The notes: generated by a model not told the origin, from the letters alone. Positions 1-7,962 are shown, numbered from the stretch's first letter. The stretch: DNA of 28,003 nucleotides from Thermoplasmatota archaeon (GCA_018334795.1 JAGXLH010000007.1:1-28003); one strand, 5' to 3'. Made by a program: numbers and translations.

Positions 1-86
1 TCAGATTGTTGCTGAGAACCATACGAATATTGATTACTAAATGGAATATCATGAAATGATTCATACACACGTCTATTATTATCCAT
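1..86 (-). CDS. 5' end of an unidentified gene, cut by the window edge
   Basis: An open frame begins with ATG at 86-84 on the minus strand and runs without a stop through the left edge, giving 28 visible residues that begin MDNNRRVYESFHD. A purine-rich AAGGTGAG lies about seven bases upstream of the ATG, a good ribosome binding site, and this is the main reason to call it a gene. The visible peptide is polar and rich in Asn, Ser, Tyr and Gln, with no signal peptide. It matches no family I recognise. It lies 57 bases downstream of the MscS-like gene on the same strand and could be in the same transcript. A chance open frame of this length is possible. Confidence 0.55.
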   Translation of the reverse strand, partial: MDNNRRVYESFHDIPFSNQYSYGSQQQS

Positions 87-143
87 ATACAATCTCACCT
101 TTTTGCTGAAACTCTGTTTACATTATTGTTAAATGTTGTTCTG

Positions 144-1703
144 TTATTTGTTTTTGTCATTATTCTTTTTTGAAGATTGTTTTTTTACAGTGTTCAGCCA
201 GACTGTTCGCTGTGGGAATGGAATAGTGATATGTTCTCTTTTGAATTCATCATCGATACTTGACCGAAGATCACTTAGCACTCCCCACTGTTTCATCACA
301 TCATCAATCCAAACAAGTAAAATAAAATTTAAGCTGGAGTCACCGAAACCAGTGAATCGGACCACAGGTTCAAAACCAGTTTCATGAACTACTTTTTCAT
401 GATTCAATGCTACATCCATCAAAATCTTTTTGACTTTATCAAGATCTGATCCATATGCCACACCAACCTCAATTGTTTTTCTTATTCGAGTATCTGGTTG
501 TACAATATTAATAATTTTTTGATTAGCAACACTGTTATTAGGAAGAATAATTAATTCATGATCAAACAAACTATACAATTTCGTACTTCTCATACCAACA
601 TTTTCAACTCGACAATACTCACCAGTTTCAAGAAGAATAATATCTCCAATTCGGAAAGGACGATCAAGTAATAAATGAATTCCACTGAAAAAATTAGATA
701 ATGTATCTTGAGCGGCAAATGCAATTACTAGTCCAGCAACACCCGCACCAGCTAGCAATGCAGTTACATCAATACCAATGGAACTTAATCCAAAAATAAC
801 TCCTCCAATAATAATAACGGTTAAGCCAATTTTTTTAAATATTGGTTTAAGCACCGTTCCAAATGTTGAAAAACGACCTCCTTTCCTAATGGTTAACTCT
901 TCTAATATCTCATTAAAGATGCGGTAGGCCATATAAATAACAGTAAAAACCAAAACAACCATATAAAACGTATTAAGAGATGCAATAAAGCCGATACTAA
1001 TATCCAGTTTCATTAATGAGTGGATAATACCATAGAGAATGATAATAATCAATATGGGAATACGAATGATTTCTATGATGGCATCATCGAGTAATGTTTC
1101 AGTTTTCTTCACCAGAACCATGATCACTCGTTTGGTAATAAAATACACAAAAAAAGCAATAGCTGCCCAAATAATGATGCTTAGACCAAAAGCACTATAT
1201 GGACCATCTAGTGGTGGCGGTAATGGATTTTGAATTCCTCTAATTATTGTATTTTCTTCACCACTGCTAATGCCGGTAAATGTAATTGCAATTGGTTTGG
1301 TAATAGAGAACGTTTCAGTTTGATTAATTGGTCTAAATGTAAACTTAACAACCGCATCTATCTGTTTATCCTGAGGATATTGAGGAATATCAACAGAGAG
1401 TCCGATGATTTGATATTGATTGGATTCATCTAAAACAAAATAATCTTTTGAAATCCGATAGCTCCATGATCCTAATCCATTTACTTGAATAAGAACAACA
1501 TAATTTTGACTTGAATTCTTGTATATGGTCCAATTAAAAGAATGTGTTGATCCAATGGATGCGTTCACCGTGTACTCGTCATCCTCTCCGATAATTGGCA
1601 AGCTATCTGTTGATTGTGGGGAACTAAATGAAACAAATAGTGAACTTAATGCGATACAAATAATGATTGGGATGATTATTCTTTTGAGTAGCATCTTGGT
1701 CAT
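144..1703 (-). CDS. MscS-family mechanosensitive ion channel
   Basis: A 519-residue membrane channel of the small-conductance mechanosensitive (MscS) family, which releases solutes through the cytoplasmic membrane under osmotic downshock. Residues about 8-28 form a signal or anchor segment. Residues about 40-145 look like an extracellular beta-rich domain. Four or five hydrophobic segments follow between about 165 and 335. The pore-lining helix and start of the beta domain are recognisable in AGVAGLVIAFAAQDTLSNFF and the following LLLDRPFRIGD, classic MscS features. The C-terminal cytoplasmic domain ends near WGVLSDLRSSIDDEF, and the last 20 residues are basic and Lys/Asn-rich. A TATA-like box at about 1728-1739 would place transcription a few bases before the ATG, so the mRNA may be leaderless. 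A second Met three codons in is an alternative start. Confidence 0.93.
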   Translation of the reverse strand: MTKMLLKRIIIPIIICIALSSLFVSFSSPQSTDSLPIIGEDDEYTVNASIGSTHSFNWTIYKNSSQNYVVLIQVNGLGSWSYRISKDYFVLDESNQYQIIGLSVDIPQYPQDKQIDAVVKFTFRPINQTETFSITKPIAITFTGISSGEENTIIRGIQNPLPPPLDGPYSAFGLSIIIWAAIAFFVYFITKRVIMVLVKKTETLLDDAIIEIIRIPILIIIILYGIIHSLMKLDISIGFIASLNTFYMVVLVFTVIYMAYRIFNEILEELTIRKGGRFSTFGTVLKPIFKKIGLTVIIIGGVIFGLSSIGIDVTALLAGAGVAGLVIAFAAQDTLSNFFSGIHLLLDRPFRIGDIILLETGEYCRVENVGMRSTKLYSLFDHELIILPNNSVANQKIINIVQPDTRIRKTIEVGVAYGSDLDKVKKILMDVALNHEKVVHETGFEPVVRFTGFGDSSLNFILLVWIDDVMKQWGVLSDLRSSIDDEFKREHITIPFPQRTVWLNTVKKQSSKKNNDKNK

Positions 1704-1769
1704 AACTCAAACAAAGTTAAAAATGGGTACATAAACTTATCTACGTAAATGGTAAATCAGTTTTTTTAA

Positions 1770-2282
1770 TTATGGTTCATTCATATTTTCAAAAAAGGAT
1801 TCAAGATATTGTTTTACATCTTCAATGTCCGTGTAATCATAGATGGTGACATGGTTAAGATCTTTTATTGGAATTCCCCTAATCATGGTCGAAAGTTTGT
1901 TTGGCCAATAGTCTTTTTGATATAAGCCAATAACCGGTATCTTTTTCAGACCTAAACTTGGTCTAAGGTAAGCATGGGCAAATTCGATTCCCGTGCCTAA
2001 ACTTGGTATCGACAACTCAAAAACAGTTGCAATTACATCTCCTTCTACAAAATTAATCATTTTATCTCTAACATACCTTCGCCTTTCCATTTCTTCTTTT
2101 GGTAACGGTCCGATTGCCTCTTCTAAATGTTGAATTGCCTCAGCATAATTAGTACCTGTTGTATGTTCAGTGACAACGTTGTATCCCATTTCTTTAATTT
2201 TATTGATTATCGCTCGGTGAACTGCAGCTCGCTGTTTTCTATTCTGAGCACCTTGTATTGCTCCTCCATAAAATACATCCAT
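1770..2282 (-). CDS. nucleoside 2-deoxyribosyltransferase-like protein
   Basis: A cytosolic protein of the nucleoside 2-deoxyribosyltransferase / deoxynucleoside 5'-phosphate N-hydrolase fold, which cleaves or exchanges the N-glycosidic bond of deoxynucleosides or their monophosphates. Seen: the N-terminal strand and loop MDVFYGGAIQGAQNR, corresponding to the family's FxGSIRG nucleotide-binding start, and SLGTGIEFAHAY, matching the GxGxExGxA motif with the catalytic Glu. I chose ATG 2282 (170 residues) over the longer frame starting at 2324. It puts the family motif right at the N-terminus, and a TATA-like AT-rich box at about 2303-2316 predicts transcription starting at the ATG. The family call is firm at fold level. 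The substrate (salvage, nucleotide-pool cleaning or a modified nucleotide) cannot be read from sequence. Confidence 0.75.
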   Translation of the reverse strand: MDVFYGGAIQGAQNRKQRAAVHRAIINKIKEMGYNVVTEHTTGTNYAEAIQHLEEAIGPLPKEEMERRRYVRDKMINFVEGDVIATVFELSIPSLGTGIEFAHAYLRPSLGLKKIPVIGLYQKDYWPNKLSTMIRGIPIKDLNHVTIYDYTDIEDVKQYLESFFENMNEP

Positions 2283-2365
2283 ATTTTGAATCATATTCAA
2301 AAATATTATTTTAATTTTGCCCAAAAAAAAGAATTAAATGTATAAAAAATTGAAAAATAAAAAAG

Positions 2366-2375
2366 TTTTTTATAT
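2366..2375 (+). promoter_or_regulatory. TATA box upstream of the structured RNA candidate
   Basis: A run of T followed by TATAT forms an archaeal TATA-like box. Its centre lies about 26 bases before 2397, which is the first base of the long helix in the RNA candidate downstream. No coding start lies at a matching distance (the next gene begins at 2554 and has its own TATA-like box near 2515-2524), so this box is best explained by a separate RNA. Confidence 0.5.
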
Positions 2376-2396
2376 GGGAAATTCTATTCAGACTTT

Positions 2397-2464
2397 AGGC
2401 GGAGAGATGGGAATGCACGGTGAGTACTAGATTTTTTTTACGCTACATTGGTACTCCTCCGCCT
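2397..2464 (+). ncRNA. GC-rich structured RNA candidate
   Basis: A GC-rich island in an otherwise AT-rich 230-base gap. An outer 8-bp helix pairs AGGCGGAG (2397-2404) with CTCCGCCT (2457-2464). Directly inside it a 9-bp helix with two G-U pairs joins 2422-2430 to 2448-2456. The 3' strands of both helices are contiguous (2448-2464), so the whole is a 17-bp rod with one 17-nt bulge on the 5' side (2405-2421) and a 17-nt loop containing a T8 run. A CCCCC stretch at 2469-2473 could pair with GGG inside the bulge as a pseudoknot. The strand is chosen from the TATA box at 2366-2375. It is not tRNA, 5S, 7S or RNase P RNA. H/ACA is possible but the pocket is one-sided. The T run could also act as an early terminator. 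The 3' end is unknown. Confidence 0.45.
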
Positions 2465-2553
2465 GCCTCCCCCAAAGAACATTATTTGTACTTTTAACCT
2501 GATTGATACGAAAATTTTTATACTAATAGAAACAATAAAAACATTGAAATTAT

Positions 2554-3651
2554 ATGAATAAAAAGACAAGGTGGTTCAATTTACTCTTAGTTTTTTGGAT
2601 TGTATTTATTTTGCTAGTTCCATCGTTTTCCGCCTCCATTCGACTTAAAAACGTATATAGCACATTCATTAAACGAACACAAAAATTTGAATCTGAGGAT
2701 ATTGGTGAGATTATTCCAAAAGATGATGCATTTCATGGGACAACATCATTTCCATCAATTGAATGGTGGTATTTTGACAGCATATTCATTCAAAACTATA
2801 GTGCACATATTGGATTTAAAATTATAACCTATCAAGGATTAAATTTACTAAAACCCTCTATCAATATTTACCATGGAACTACACTTGTTGCTAATGAAAC
2901 TAAAATTTTTACTCCGTTTGATTTTACCGTATCAGAGGATCAACCGTATATTGAAATAGAATCAAATCCGGTGCTGATTTTTAATCAAACAGTTTATGAG
3001 AACACCGGAAAATGGGAATATCATATATGTTATGAAATTGGTAATGTTGGAGTTGATTTATTATTCCTCAGCGAGACGAAAGGATGGATATATGAAACGC
3101 CTTATGAAGGCTGGACAGTTGCAATACCACAAGGAGTTGTTACTGGTACTATATCCTATGATAATCAAAATTTGAACGTTACTGGCCGAGGATATCATGA
3201 TCATAATTGGAATTTTAGTTTGCAAACACCAGCTAGAGGATGGTCATGGTTTTGGGGAAAAATCACTGGGGACACATTAAATTTAGCCTGGGCTGAAATC
3301 AAGGATACTGGTATTTTACCACAAACATTTTCGGATAATCTGGGAGTATTAAATACTCAACAAGATGAATTCGTTGTTATTGATCCAGAAAACATACATT
3401 TTTCAGCTGAATCATATGTGTTCAAAGATAACCGTTTCATACCCACAGAATTTCATCTAAGATTGCATCAGGATGATGTGTCTGTAGATGTCACGCTCTC
3501 ATCAGTAGATTTACATCGATCTGATCCCAGTATAATTACCCTTCATTATTGGAGATATTTTGTTTCTGTAACCGGCATAATTTCATATAAGGATACTACT
3601 GAATATTTAGATGAAAAAATTCAGATCATGGAATATATGAGATTTGTTTAA
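2554..3651 (+). CDS. exported CrtC/AttH lipocalin-like protein
   Basis: A 365-residue protein with an N-terminal signal or anchor (hydrophobic residues about 9-27). It is followed by a beta-rich region resembling the CrtC / AttH lipocalin-like family (hydroxyneurosporene synthase-type). The family hallmarks are visible: SIEWWYFDS at about 69-76, TPYEGWTVAIPQG in the middle, and GRGYHDHNWN at about 211-220, which in this family contributes conserved His and Asp to the barrel pocket. Characterised members hydrate carotenoids, but most relatives, especially exported ones, have no known substrate. No carotenoid genes lie nearby, so a carotenoid role should not be assumed. A TATA-like TTTTTATACT at 2515-2524 lies about 30 bases before the ATG, giving a very short leader. 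Confidence 0.75.
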   Translation: MNKKTRWFNLLLVFWIVFILLVPSFSASIRLKNVYSTFIKRTQKFESEDIGEIIPKDDAFHGTTSFPSIEWWYFDSIFIQNYSAHIGFKIITYQGLNLLKPSINIYHGTTLVANETKIFTPFDFTVSEDQPYIEIESNPVLIFNQTVYENTGKWEYHICYEIGNVGVDLLFLSETKGWIYETPYEGWTVAIPQGVVTGTISYDNQNLNVTGRGYHDHNWNFSLQTPARGWSWFWGKITGDTLNLAWAEIKDTGILPQTFSDNLGVLNTQQDEFVVIDPENIHFSAESYVFKDNRFIPTEFHLRLHQDDVSVDVTLSSVDLHRSDPSIITLHYWRYFVSVTGIISYKDTTEYLDEKIQIMEYMRFV

Positions 3652-3730
3652 AAAAGAAATATTTGACCTTCATATCTGATAAGATTAAATATATTTGAAT
3701 CTTTTTTCGATATGGGTTTGTAGAATAATC

Positions 3731-4396
3731 ATGAATATACAAATTTTACCAGGATTAAAAGGAGCAAAAAAAGCTAAAGGCATCACCGTGATAATTGATG
3801 TATTCAGAGCAAGTACCACCATATTAGCTATTTTGCAACAAGGAGCAAAAAACATCATACCCGTTAAATCCATCGAACAAGCACTACTTTTCAAAAAACA
3901 AGATTCTTCCTGCATTCTTGTTGGGGAAAGAAATGGAAAAAAAATCTCACAATTTGATTATGGAAATTCACCAGCAACAATGATTTCACTAAATTTAGAC
4001 AAAAAATCAATTGTGTTATCCACGTCATCCGGAACCAAGGGAATTTGCGATGCAACTTATTCATCAGAAACACTAATAGCTGGATTCGCAAATATATCAA
4101 AAGTGATATTATATATCAAAAATAAAAATCCAGACCAATTAAGTCTTGTTCCAATGGGACTGAACGCTACAACTCCTGCAATAGAAGATGATCTCTGTGC
4201 TAAACTCATTAGAAAAAGATTACAAAATAGATCCGTGCATTATCAAGAATACATTAAACCGATCATGAACAGCCCTGGAATTAAACGATTGCATAATCTA
4301 AAACAACGAAAAGATATATTTTATTGCTTAACTCAAGATATCCTCCCAAAAATTGCTTTATATGATAAAAATCAAAAAAATATAAAACCAATCTAA
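3731..4396 (+). CDS. comB: 2-phosphosulfolactate phosphatase family protein (ComB)
   Basis: A ComB-family enzyme; characterised members dephosphorylate 2-phosphosulfolactate to sulfolactate, the second step of coenzyme M synthesis in methanogens, using Mg2+. Seen: IIDVFRASTTI at about 21-31, VGERNGKKISQFDYGNSP, and the LSTSSGTKG loop, which match the conserved family blocks in order. Length (221 residues) fits. ATG 3731 is preferred over an upstream in-frame ATG at 3695 because the TATA-like ATTAAATATA at about 3684-3693 predicts transcription starting near 3715, and because the family normally begins just before this point. No other coenzyme M or sulfolactate genes are in the window, so the product may serve another sulfonate pathway. 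Confidence 0.82.
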   Translation: MNIQILPGLKGAKKAKGITVIIDVFRASTTILAILQQGAKNIIPVKSIEQALLFKKQDSSCILVGERNGKKISQFDYGNSPATMISLNLDKKSIVLSTSSGTKGICDATYSSETLIAGFANISKVILYIKNKNPDQLSLVPMGLNATTPAIEDDLCAKLIRKRLQNRSVHYQEYIKPIMNSPGIKRLHNLKQRKDIFYCLTQDILPKIALYDKNQKNIKPI

Positions 4397-4494
4397 GTTA
4401 ATATTTTTAACAAAATATTTTTATACATTTCTTCAGTTATAACCAATGAGCCATACAGCTGAAAATACCTTAAATTTTAGGGAGGAAGCATAAA

Positions 4495-5853
4495 ATGAAA
4501 TATCAATCAAAAAATAACATAAGGCCACTGTACACAACTATCTTAATATTATTCTTAACCAGCCTATTTATTTTTCCCTCAATAATCTCATTATCAACAA
4601 CCACTCATTTACCAAATAAAAAAAGTAATAGTAGCATAGATCATATTGGCGTTCTCATTGTTAATTATGGAGAACCAACAACATTTACAGAAGAAACATA
4701 TGATGATTTCAAAGCCTATATGAATCATATGCTTCAGTTAGGAATGCTTCCTAGTTTTCTAAAAAATATCGATAAAGGAACAATTCTTACTGATATGAAA
4801 ACTGAATCGTGGTCTTTTCCCTGGAGGAGAGATTTAATAAATGCTTGGGGAAAATCCGTCACACCCTTTGCACTTTATAGTCCTGGAAATGAAAATATGC
4901 ATACCGCTCCTCACTATTTCCTTCCATTTTTCGGCCCGGGCTTTGGAGAAGCAGATATATTTGAACAAGCAACATTAACTGCATATCATTCATGGGATAA
5001 TATGAATAACTACTCACCATACAAAGATCATACCGTTCCTCAAATAAACAATGTCATCGACCAACTTGAAGCAACCTATAACGAGAAAGTAGTTTGCACG
5101 AAAGCCTATGGTTTTGAAGAGGGAAACATCGCAGATGTAACCACTCAACTTATCAATCAAGATATCAATCTTTTAATTGCAGCTCCACAAATGGTCGTCG
5201 ATTCAGATTTTGAAGGAGATCTTCATTGGTACAAAGAAATTCATGAAACATTAGATGCATCAAATACAGATATTCCCGTTCATATCGCAAAACAAATCGG
5301 GTCACAATCATCCTTTGTGGAAAGCATCGTATTAAAAACACAAGAAGAACTTGAAAAAATCCCTGAAGAAGCAAAGGTTATTTTGTTTTTATCTAATCAT
5401 GGTTTTCCACCAGTGAAATGCGGATCATATGATTGCGGATCGGATTCATATCATATAAACGCAAAAGAATCATTCAAGCTCGTTAAAAACGCAATAAATG
5501 AAAATATCACTGATGACAATCTCCTTGAAATCAAACAGATTTATGCAGAATTTGCAGAAGGAAGTGATGATCCAAATAATCAAGTACAGAGTCCTCTTGA
5601 AGCACTTGATCAGTTGCCATCAATGTGTACTCATGTGATCAACATTCCTTATGGATTCATTGGAGAAAACACGGACACTTTGAATGCACTTAGAGATGCA
5701 TTTGATGTGGAGGGATGGAATGAGGAATATGAAACCGTTTTTGGGTATGAAGATATAACGGTTACCATTACAACCTGTAAATTTCACGATTCACTAAGAG
5801 AACAGGCATTATTTGATAGTATTTCTAATGAACTTGATAAATTCATCGATTAA
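4495..5853 (+). CDS. exported ferrochelatase-like protein
   Basis: A 452-residue protein with a signal peptide or anchor (about 14-35) followed by a chelatase-fold region. Seen: IGVLIVNYGEPTT near residue 52 matches the GVLLLNxGxP start of ferrochelatases; VILFLSNHGFPP around His302 matches the FSAHSLP catalytic-His loop; and NIPYGFIGENTDTLNALRD matches the PxGFxxDHxETLxELD segment, with Asp394 where ferrochelatases carry the catalytic Glu. Known family members insert Fe2+ or another metal into a tetrapyrrole in the cytoplasm. An exported version with an altered acidic residue is unusual and might bind or insert a metal outside, or be a non-enzymatic relative. A strong GGGAGG lies ten bases upstream of the ATG. 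No tetrapyrrole genes are adjacent. Confidence 0.72.
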   Translation: MKYQSKNNIRPLYTTILILFLTSLFIFPSIISLSTTTHLPNKKSNSSIDHIGVLIVNYGEPTTFTEETYDDFKAYMNHMLQLGMLPSFLKNIDKGTILTDMKTESWSFPWRRDLINAWGKSVTPFALYSPGNENMHTAPHYFLPFFGPGFGEADIFEQATLTAYHSWDNMNNYSPYKDHTVPQINNVIDQLEATYNEKVVCTKAYGFEEGNIADVTTQLINQDINLLIAAPQMVVDSDFEGDLHWYKEIHETLDASNTDIPVHIAKQIGSQSSFVESIVLKTQEELEKIPEEAKVILFLSNHGFPPVKCGSYDCGSDSYHINAKESFKLVKNAINENITDDNLLEIKQIYAEFAEGSDDPNNQVQSPLEALDQLPSMCTHVINIPYGFIGENTDTLNALRDAFDVEGWNEEYETVFGYEDITVTITTCKFHDSLREQALFDSISNELDKFID

Positions 5854-5911
5854 TTTTCTTGATTCTTAGCATATGTTTATGTAACCGCGAATAGTTGAAG
5901 ATTTCATTCTT

Positions 5912-6649
5912 ATGAGTTCAGTACGATTACAAAAATATCTGGCAAAATGCGGTGTGGGGTCACGTAGAACTTGTGAAACATTTATCGTTCAGGGTAGAGT
6001 AAAAATTGATGGAAATATCGTCACTACATTAGGTACAAAAATAGATCCCTCACATCAAAACATCATGTTTGATGATAAAGAAATACATCCGAAGCCGATA
6101 TCCTGGATTATGGTAAACAAACCACCGGGATACTTAAGCACAGCAAAGGATCCAAGTGGAAAACCTACATTTCTAGACTTACTTCCAAAAGATAAACATC
6201 ATTTATTTGCAGTAGGCAGACTTGATTTTTTAAGCGAAGGCTTACTTTTAATCACGAATGACGGCTATCGAGCCAACAAGCTTATTCATCCACGGTATGA
6301 AATAGAGAAAGAGTATTGGGTGATTACACCTGATAAGATTAATACAGAACAACTGAACCGATTGAAAAACGGATTTACCATTCAACATGATTTTCTGAAA
6401 GTAGAACGAATCCATCAGGTCAATGAGTTCAATATAAAGAATCAGTGGATGTATTTAATCATCATTAAAGAAGGAAAAAATCGTCATATACGAAGAATGC
6501 TTGATTACATAAATATCCGTATCAAAAAATTAAGACGAGTTCGGATTGGACCTATTAAACTAACTGATTTATCGATTGGAGAATGGCGTTATCTTACAAA
6601 AGATGAGATAAAAAAGATTCATGGGTTATGCCAAGATTTTGAAAAATGA
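5912..6649 (+). CDS. RsuA/RluB/E/F-type pseudouridine synthase
   Basis: A 245-residue rRNA pseudouridine synthase of the RsuA branch, converting specific uridines in ribosomal RNA. An S4 RNA-binding domain occupies about 3-55 (RLQKYLAKCGVGSRRTCETF). The synthase domain follows with NKPPGYLST at 69-77, the catalytic motif GRLDFLSEGLLL (Asp105) and the late motif GKNRHIRRML. Length and order match the bacterial RsuA/RluB family. This branch is common in bacteria and sparse in archaea, so lateral acquisition is a fair inference. Which rRNA position is modified cannot be told. The gene ends in a convergent gap with a hairpin terminator. Confidence 0.92.
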   Translation: MSSVRLQKYLAKCGVGSRRTCETFIVQGRVKIDGNIVTTLGTKIDPSHQNIMFDDKEIHPKPISWIMVNKPPGYLSTAKDPSGKPTFLDLLPKDKHHLFAVGRLDFLSEGLLLITNDGYRANKLIHPRYEIEKEYWVITPDKINTEQLNRLKNGFTIQHDFLKVERIHQVNEFNIKNQWMYLIIIKEGKNRHIRRMLDYINIRIKKLRRVRIGPIKLTDLSIGEWRYLTKDEIKKIHGLCQDFEK

Positions 6650-6666
6650 TAAAAAAATAGAAAGAA

Positions 6667-6686
6667 AAACAGGTTTATACCTGTTT
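6667..6686. terminator. bidirectional hairpin terminator
   Basis: An 8-bp perfect stem AAACAGGT/ACCTGTTT with a TTAT loop sits between the convergent pseudouridine synthase gene (ends 6649) and the small exported-protein gene (ends 6712). On the minus strand it is followed by a T-rich stretch, so it best serves the minus-strand transcript. Confidence 0.55.
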
Positions 6687-6711
6687 AAAAGACTCTATGT
6701 TCTTCCCTTAT

Positions 6712-7008
6712 TTATTCGTATGGACAAACCCCATTTCCAGCACCGAAACCAGTGCCATCACGAGGTCCAAGTCCTTGCATGCCACCACGTTTATATTGAT
6801 GACCTGTTCCATCCATTGGGCGAAGATCGTTCATACCATCACCATCTTCATCGACCCAATTATCACACACGCCATCGTCATCTTCATCAATGAAGTTTTC
6901 TCCAAGATATTGTTTTTCTCCAGCACCAGGGCCATAGCCCGCAGATACCAGCCCAACGGCTGCCACGATGACAGCCAATCCGATTGCTGCGATTACAAAT
7001 TTTTTCAT
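6712..7008 (-). CDS. small exported protein with two Asp-rich Ca-binding-like loops
   Basis: A 98-residue protein with a signal peptide ending near VSAG. The mature part holds two adjacent 12-residue loops of DxDxDG type, DEDDDGVCDNWV and DEDGDGMNDLRP, resembling EF-hand or dockerin Ca2+-binding loops. A Gly-rich tail follows with GPRDGTGFG, a motif often seen in small exported proteins of anaerobes. ATG 7008 is chosen over the upstream in-frame GTG (7020) because AAAGGTGA lies eight bases before the ATG. The inferred leader is about 100 bases, with transcription from the minus orientation of the shared TATA at 7129-7136. It is divergent from the winged-helix regulator gene, which may control it. 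Function unknown; metal binding is an inference from the loops. Confidence 0.82.
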   Translation of the reverse strand: MKKFVIAAIGLAVIVAAVGLVSAGYGPGAGEKQYLGENFIDEDDDGVCDNWVDEDGDGMNDLRPMDGTGHQYKRGGMQGLGPRDGTGFGAGNGVCPYE

Positions 7009-7113
7009 AGTTTTTTTCACCTTTTATCTCTTTTTTTGGAAAACACCAATTTCTTTGGATGTTGTTGATCACCGACCAAAGTCGACATCCGACGTGGTGC
7101 TTCTGATGAAAAC

Positions 7114-7179
7114 GTTTGGTTGAAACCTTATATAAAACCCTGCTGAAACCAAGGATGTAATCGTTTCAAATAGTGAAAC
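7114..7179. promoter_or_regulatory. divergent promoter with TGAAAC half-sites
   Basis: TTATATAA at 7129-7136 is a self-complementary TATA box that can serve both flanking genes. TGAAAC occurs at 7121-7126, 7144-7149 and 7174-7179. The last pairs with GTTTCA at 7163-7168 to form the inverted repeat GTTTCA-N5-TGAAAC, located just after the predicted plus-strand start. GTTT at 7114-7117 makes a weaker partner for the first. The sites flank the TATA box, as expected for a repressor, and the adjacent winged-helix protein is the obvious candidate to bind them (inference). Confidence 0.5.
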
Positions 7180-7258
7180 AAAACCCTAATAATGAAAAAA
7201 AGGAATACTTTTTTAAGAAAACAGTAAATAAACTACCAGCGTCTGGGAGATGCTAACG

Positions 7259-7915
7259 ATGCATAAAAAAAGGTCAACTTTACTTATCTTGATTCTACTC
7301 ATCTTCATTTTTTCAACAACTTCGATATTTTCAGCAGAAAATGAATCAGCTGATGATGCTCAGTGTAATAACAGTCAACCAATGAATGGTCAACAAGGAA
7401 CCAATAGTCCTAGAAATACTAATTCACCGTTCTATCAGGGAATGACCGCATGGATTATTGTAATCATCGTAGTTGTGGTTTTAATCATATCAATGTACCT
7501 ACTTATCACTCATAATATGAAAAAACAAATGCAAAAAAATGCCGAACTCATCCAATATATGATTCATGATAACAATCAAAATGGGAATAATACAGAAAAA
7601 CTGCATTCTCAAAACCGAACTGAACTAAAGGATAATACTAAATCCTTTGTTGATGAAACTGAAATTCAAAAAACCATGTTGAAATTCTTAAATTATAATG
7701 AAAACAGAGTCATTAAAAAATTAATTGAAAACAAAGGATCCATTCTTCAATCGGATATCAGCCGAATGCCAAACATGGGAAAAGTAAAAGCACACAGAGT
7801 ATTACAAGATCTTGAAACAAAAGGAATTATAAAAAAAGAATCCTATGGAAAAACAAACAGAGTTATTCTTGATGAAACTATACAAAAAATTTTTCTAAAA
7901 ACGAAGAAAGAATGA
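7259..7915 (+). CDS. membrane-anchored winged-helix transcriptional regulator
   Basis: A 218-residue protein with a signal peptide (about 5-25), a short Asn/Gln-rich external stretch, one transmembrane helix (about 62-84, very Val/Ile-rich) and a cytoplasmic region. The latter ends in a winged helix-turn-helix, with the helix-turn-helix around ILQSDISRMPNMGKVKAHRV and the wing GIIKKESYGKTNRVIL. This topology (outside sensor, inside DNA-binding domain) is known from archaeal one-component membrane regulators. ATG 7259 is favoured over the ATG at 7250 because GGGAG abuts the earlier ATG but is nine bases from the later one. It is divergent from the small exported protein and shares its promoter region. 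The signal sensed is unknown. Confidence 0.82.
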   Translation: MHKKRSTLLILILLIFIFSTTSIFSAENESADDAQCNNSQPMNGQQGTNSPRNTNSPFYQGMTAWIIVIIVVVVLIISMYLLITHNMKKQMQKNAELIQYMIHDNNQNGNNTEKLHSQNRTELKDNTKSFVDETEIQKTMLKFLNYNENRVIKKLIENKGSILQSDISRMPNMGKVKAHRVLQDLETKGIIKKESYGKTNRVILDETIQKIFLKTKKE

Positions 7916-7962
7916 ACAAGAATAAACCTCACTTTTTCTCTTGGAAAATTTTTATTGGATGA

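Noticed and set aside
1039..1734. Several plus-strand open frames opposite the MscS gene
   Set aside because: They lie antisense to a well-supported channel gene, show no recognisable motif and have no promoter or ribosome site.
2397..2464. H/ACA guide RNA
   Set aside because: A pseudouridylation pocket needs unpaired bases on both strands between two helices, but here the 3' strand is continuous, and no ACA follows the outer helix at three bases.
6697..7068. A 123-codon plus-strand frame over the small exported-protein gene
   Set aside because: It is antisense to a gene with signal peptide, repeats and a good ribosome site; its His/Ile/Thr-rich composition is that of a shadow frame.
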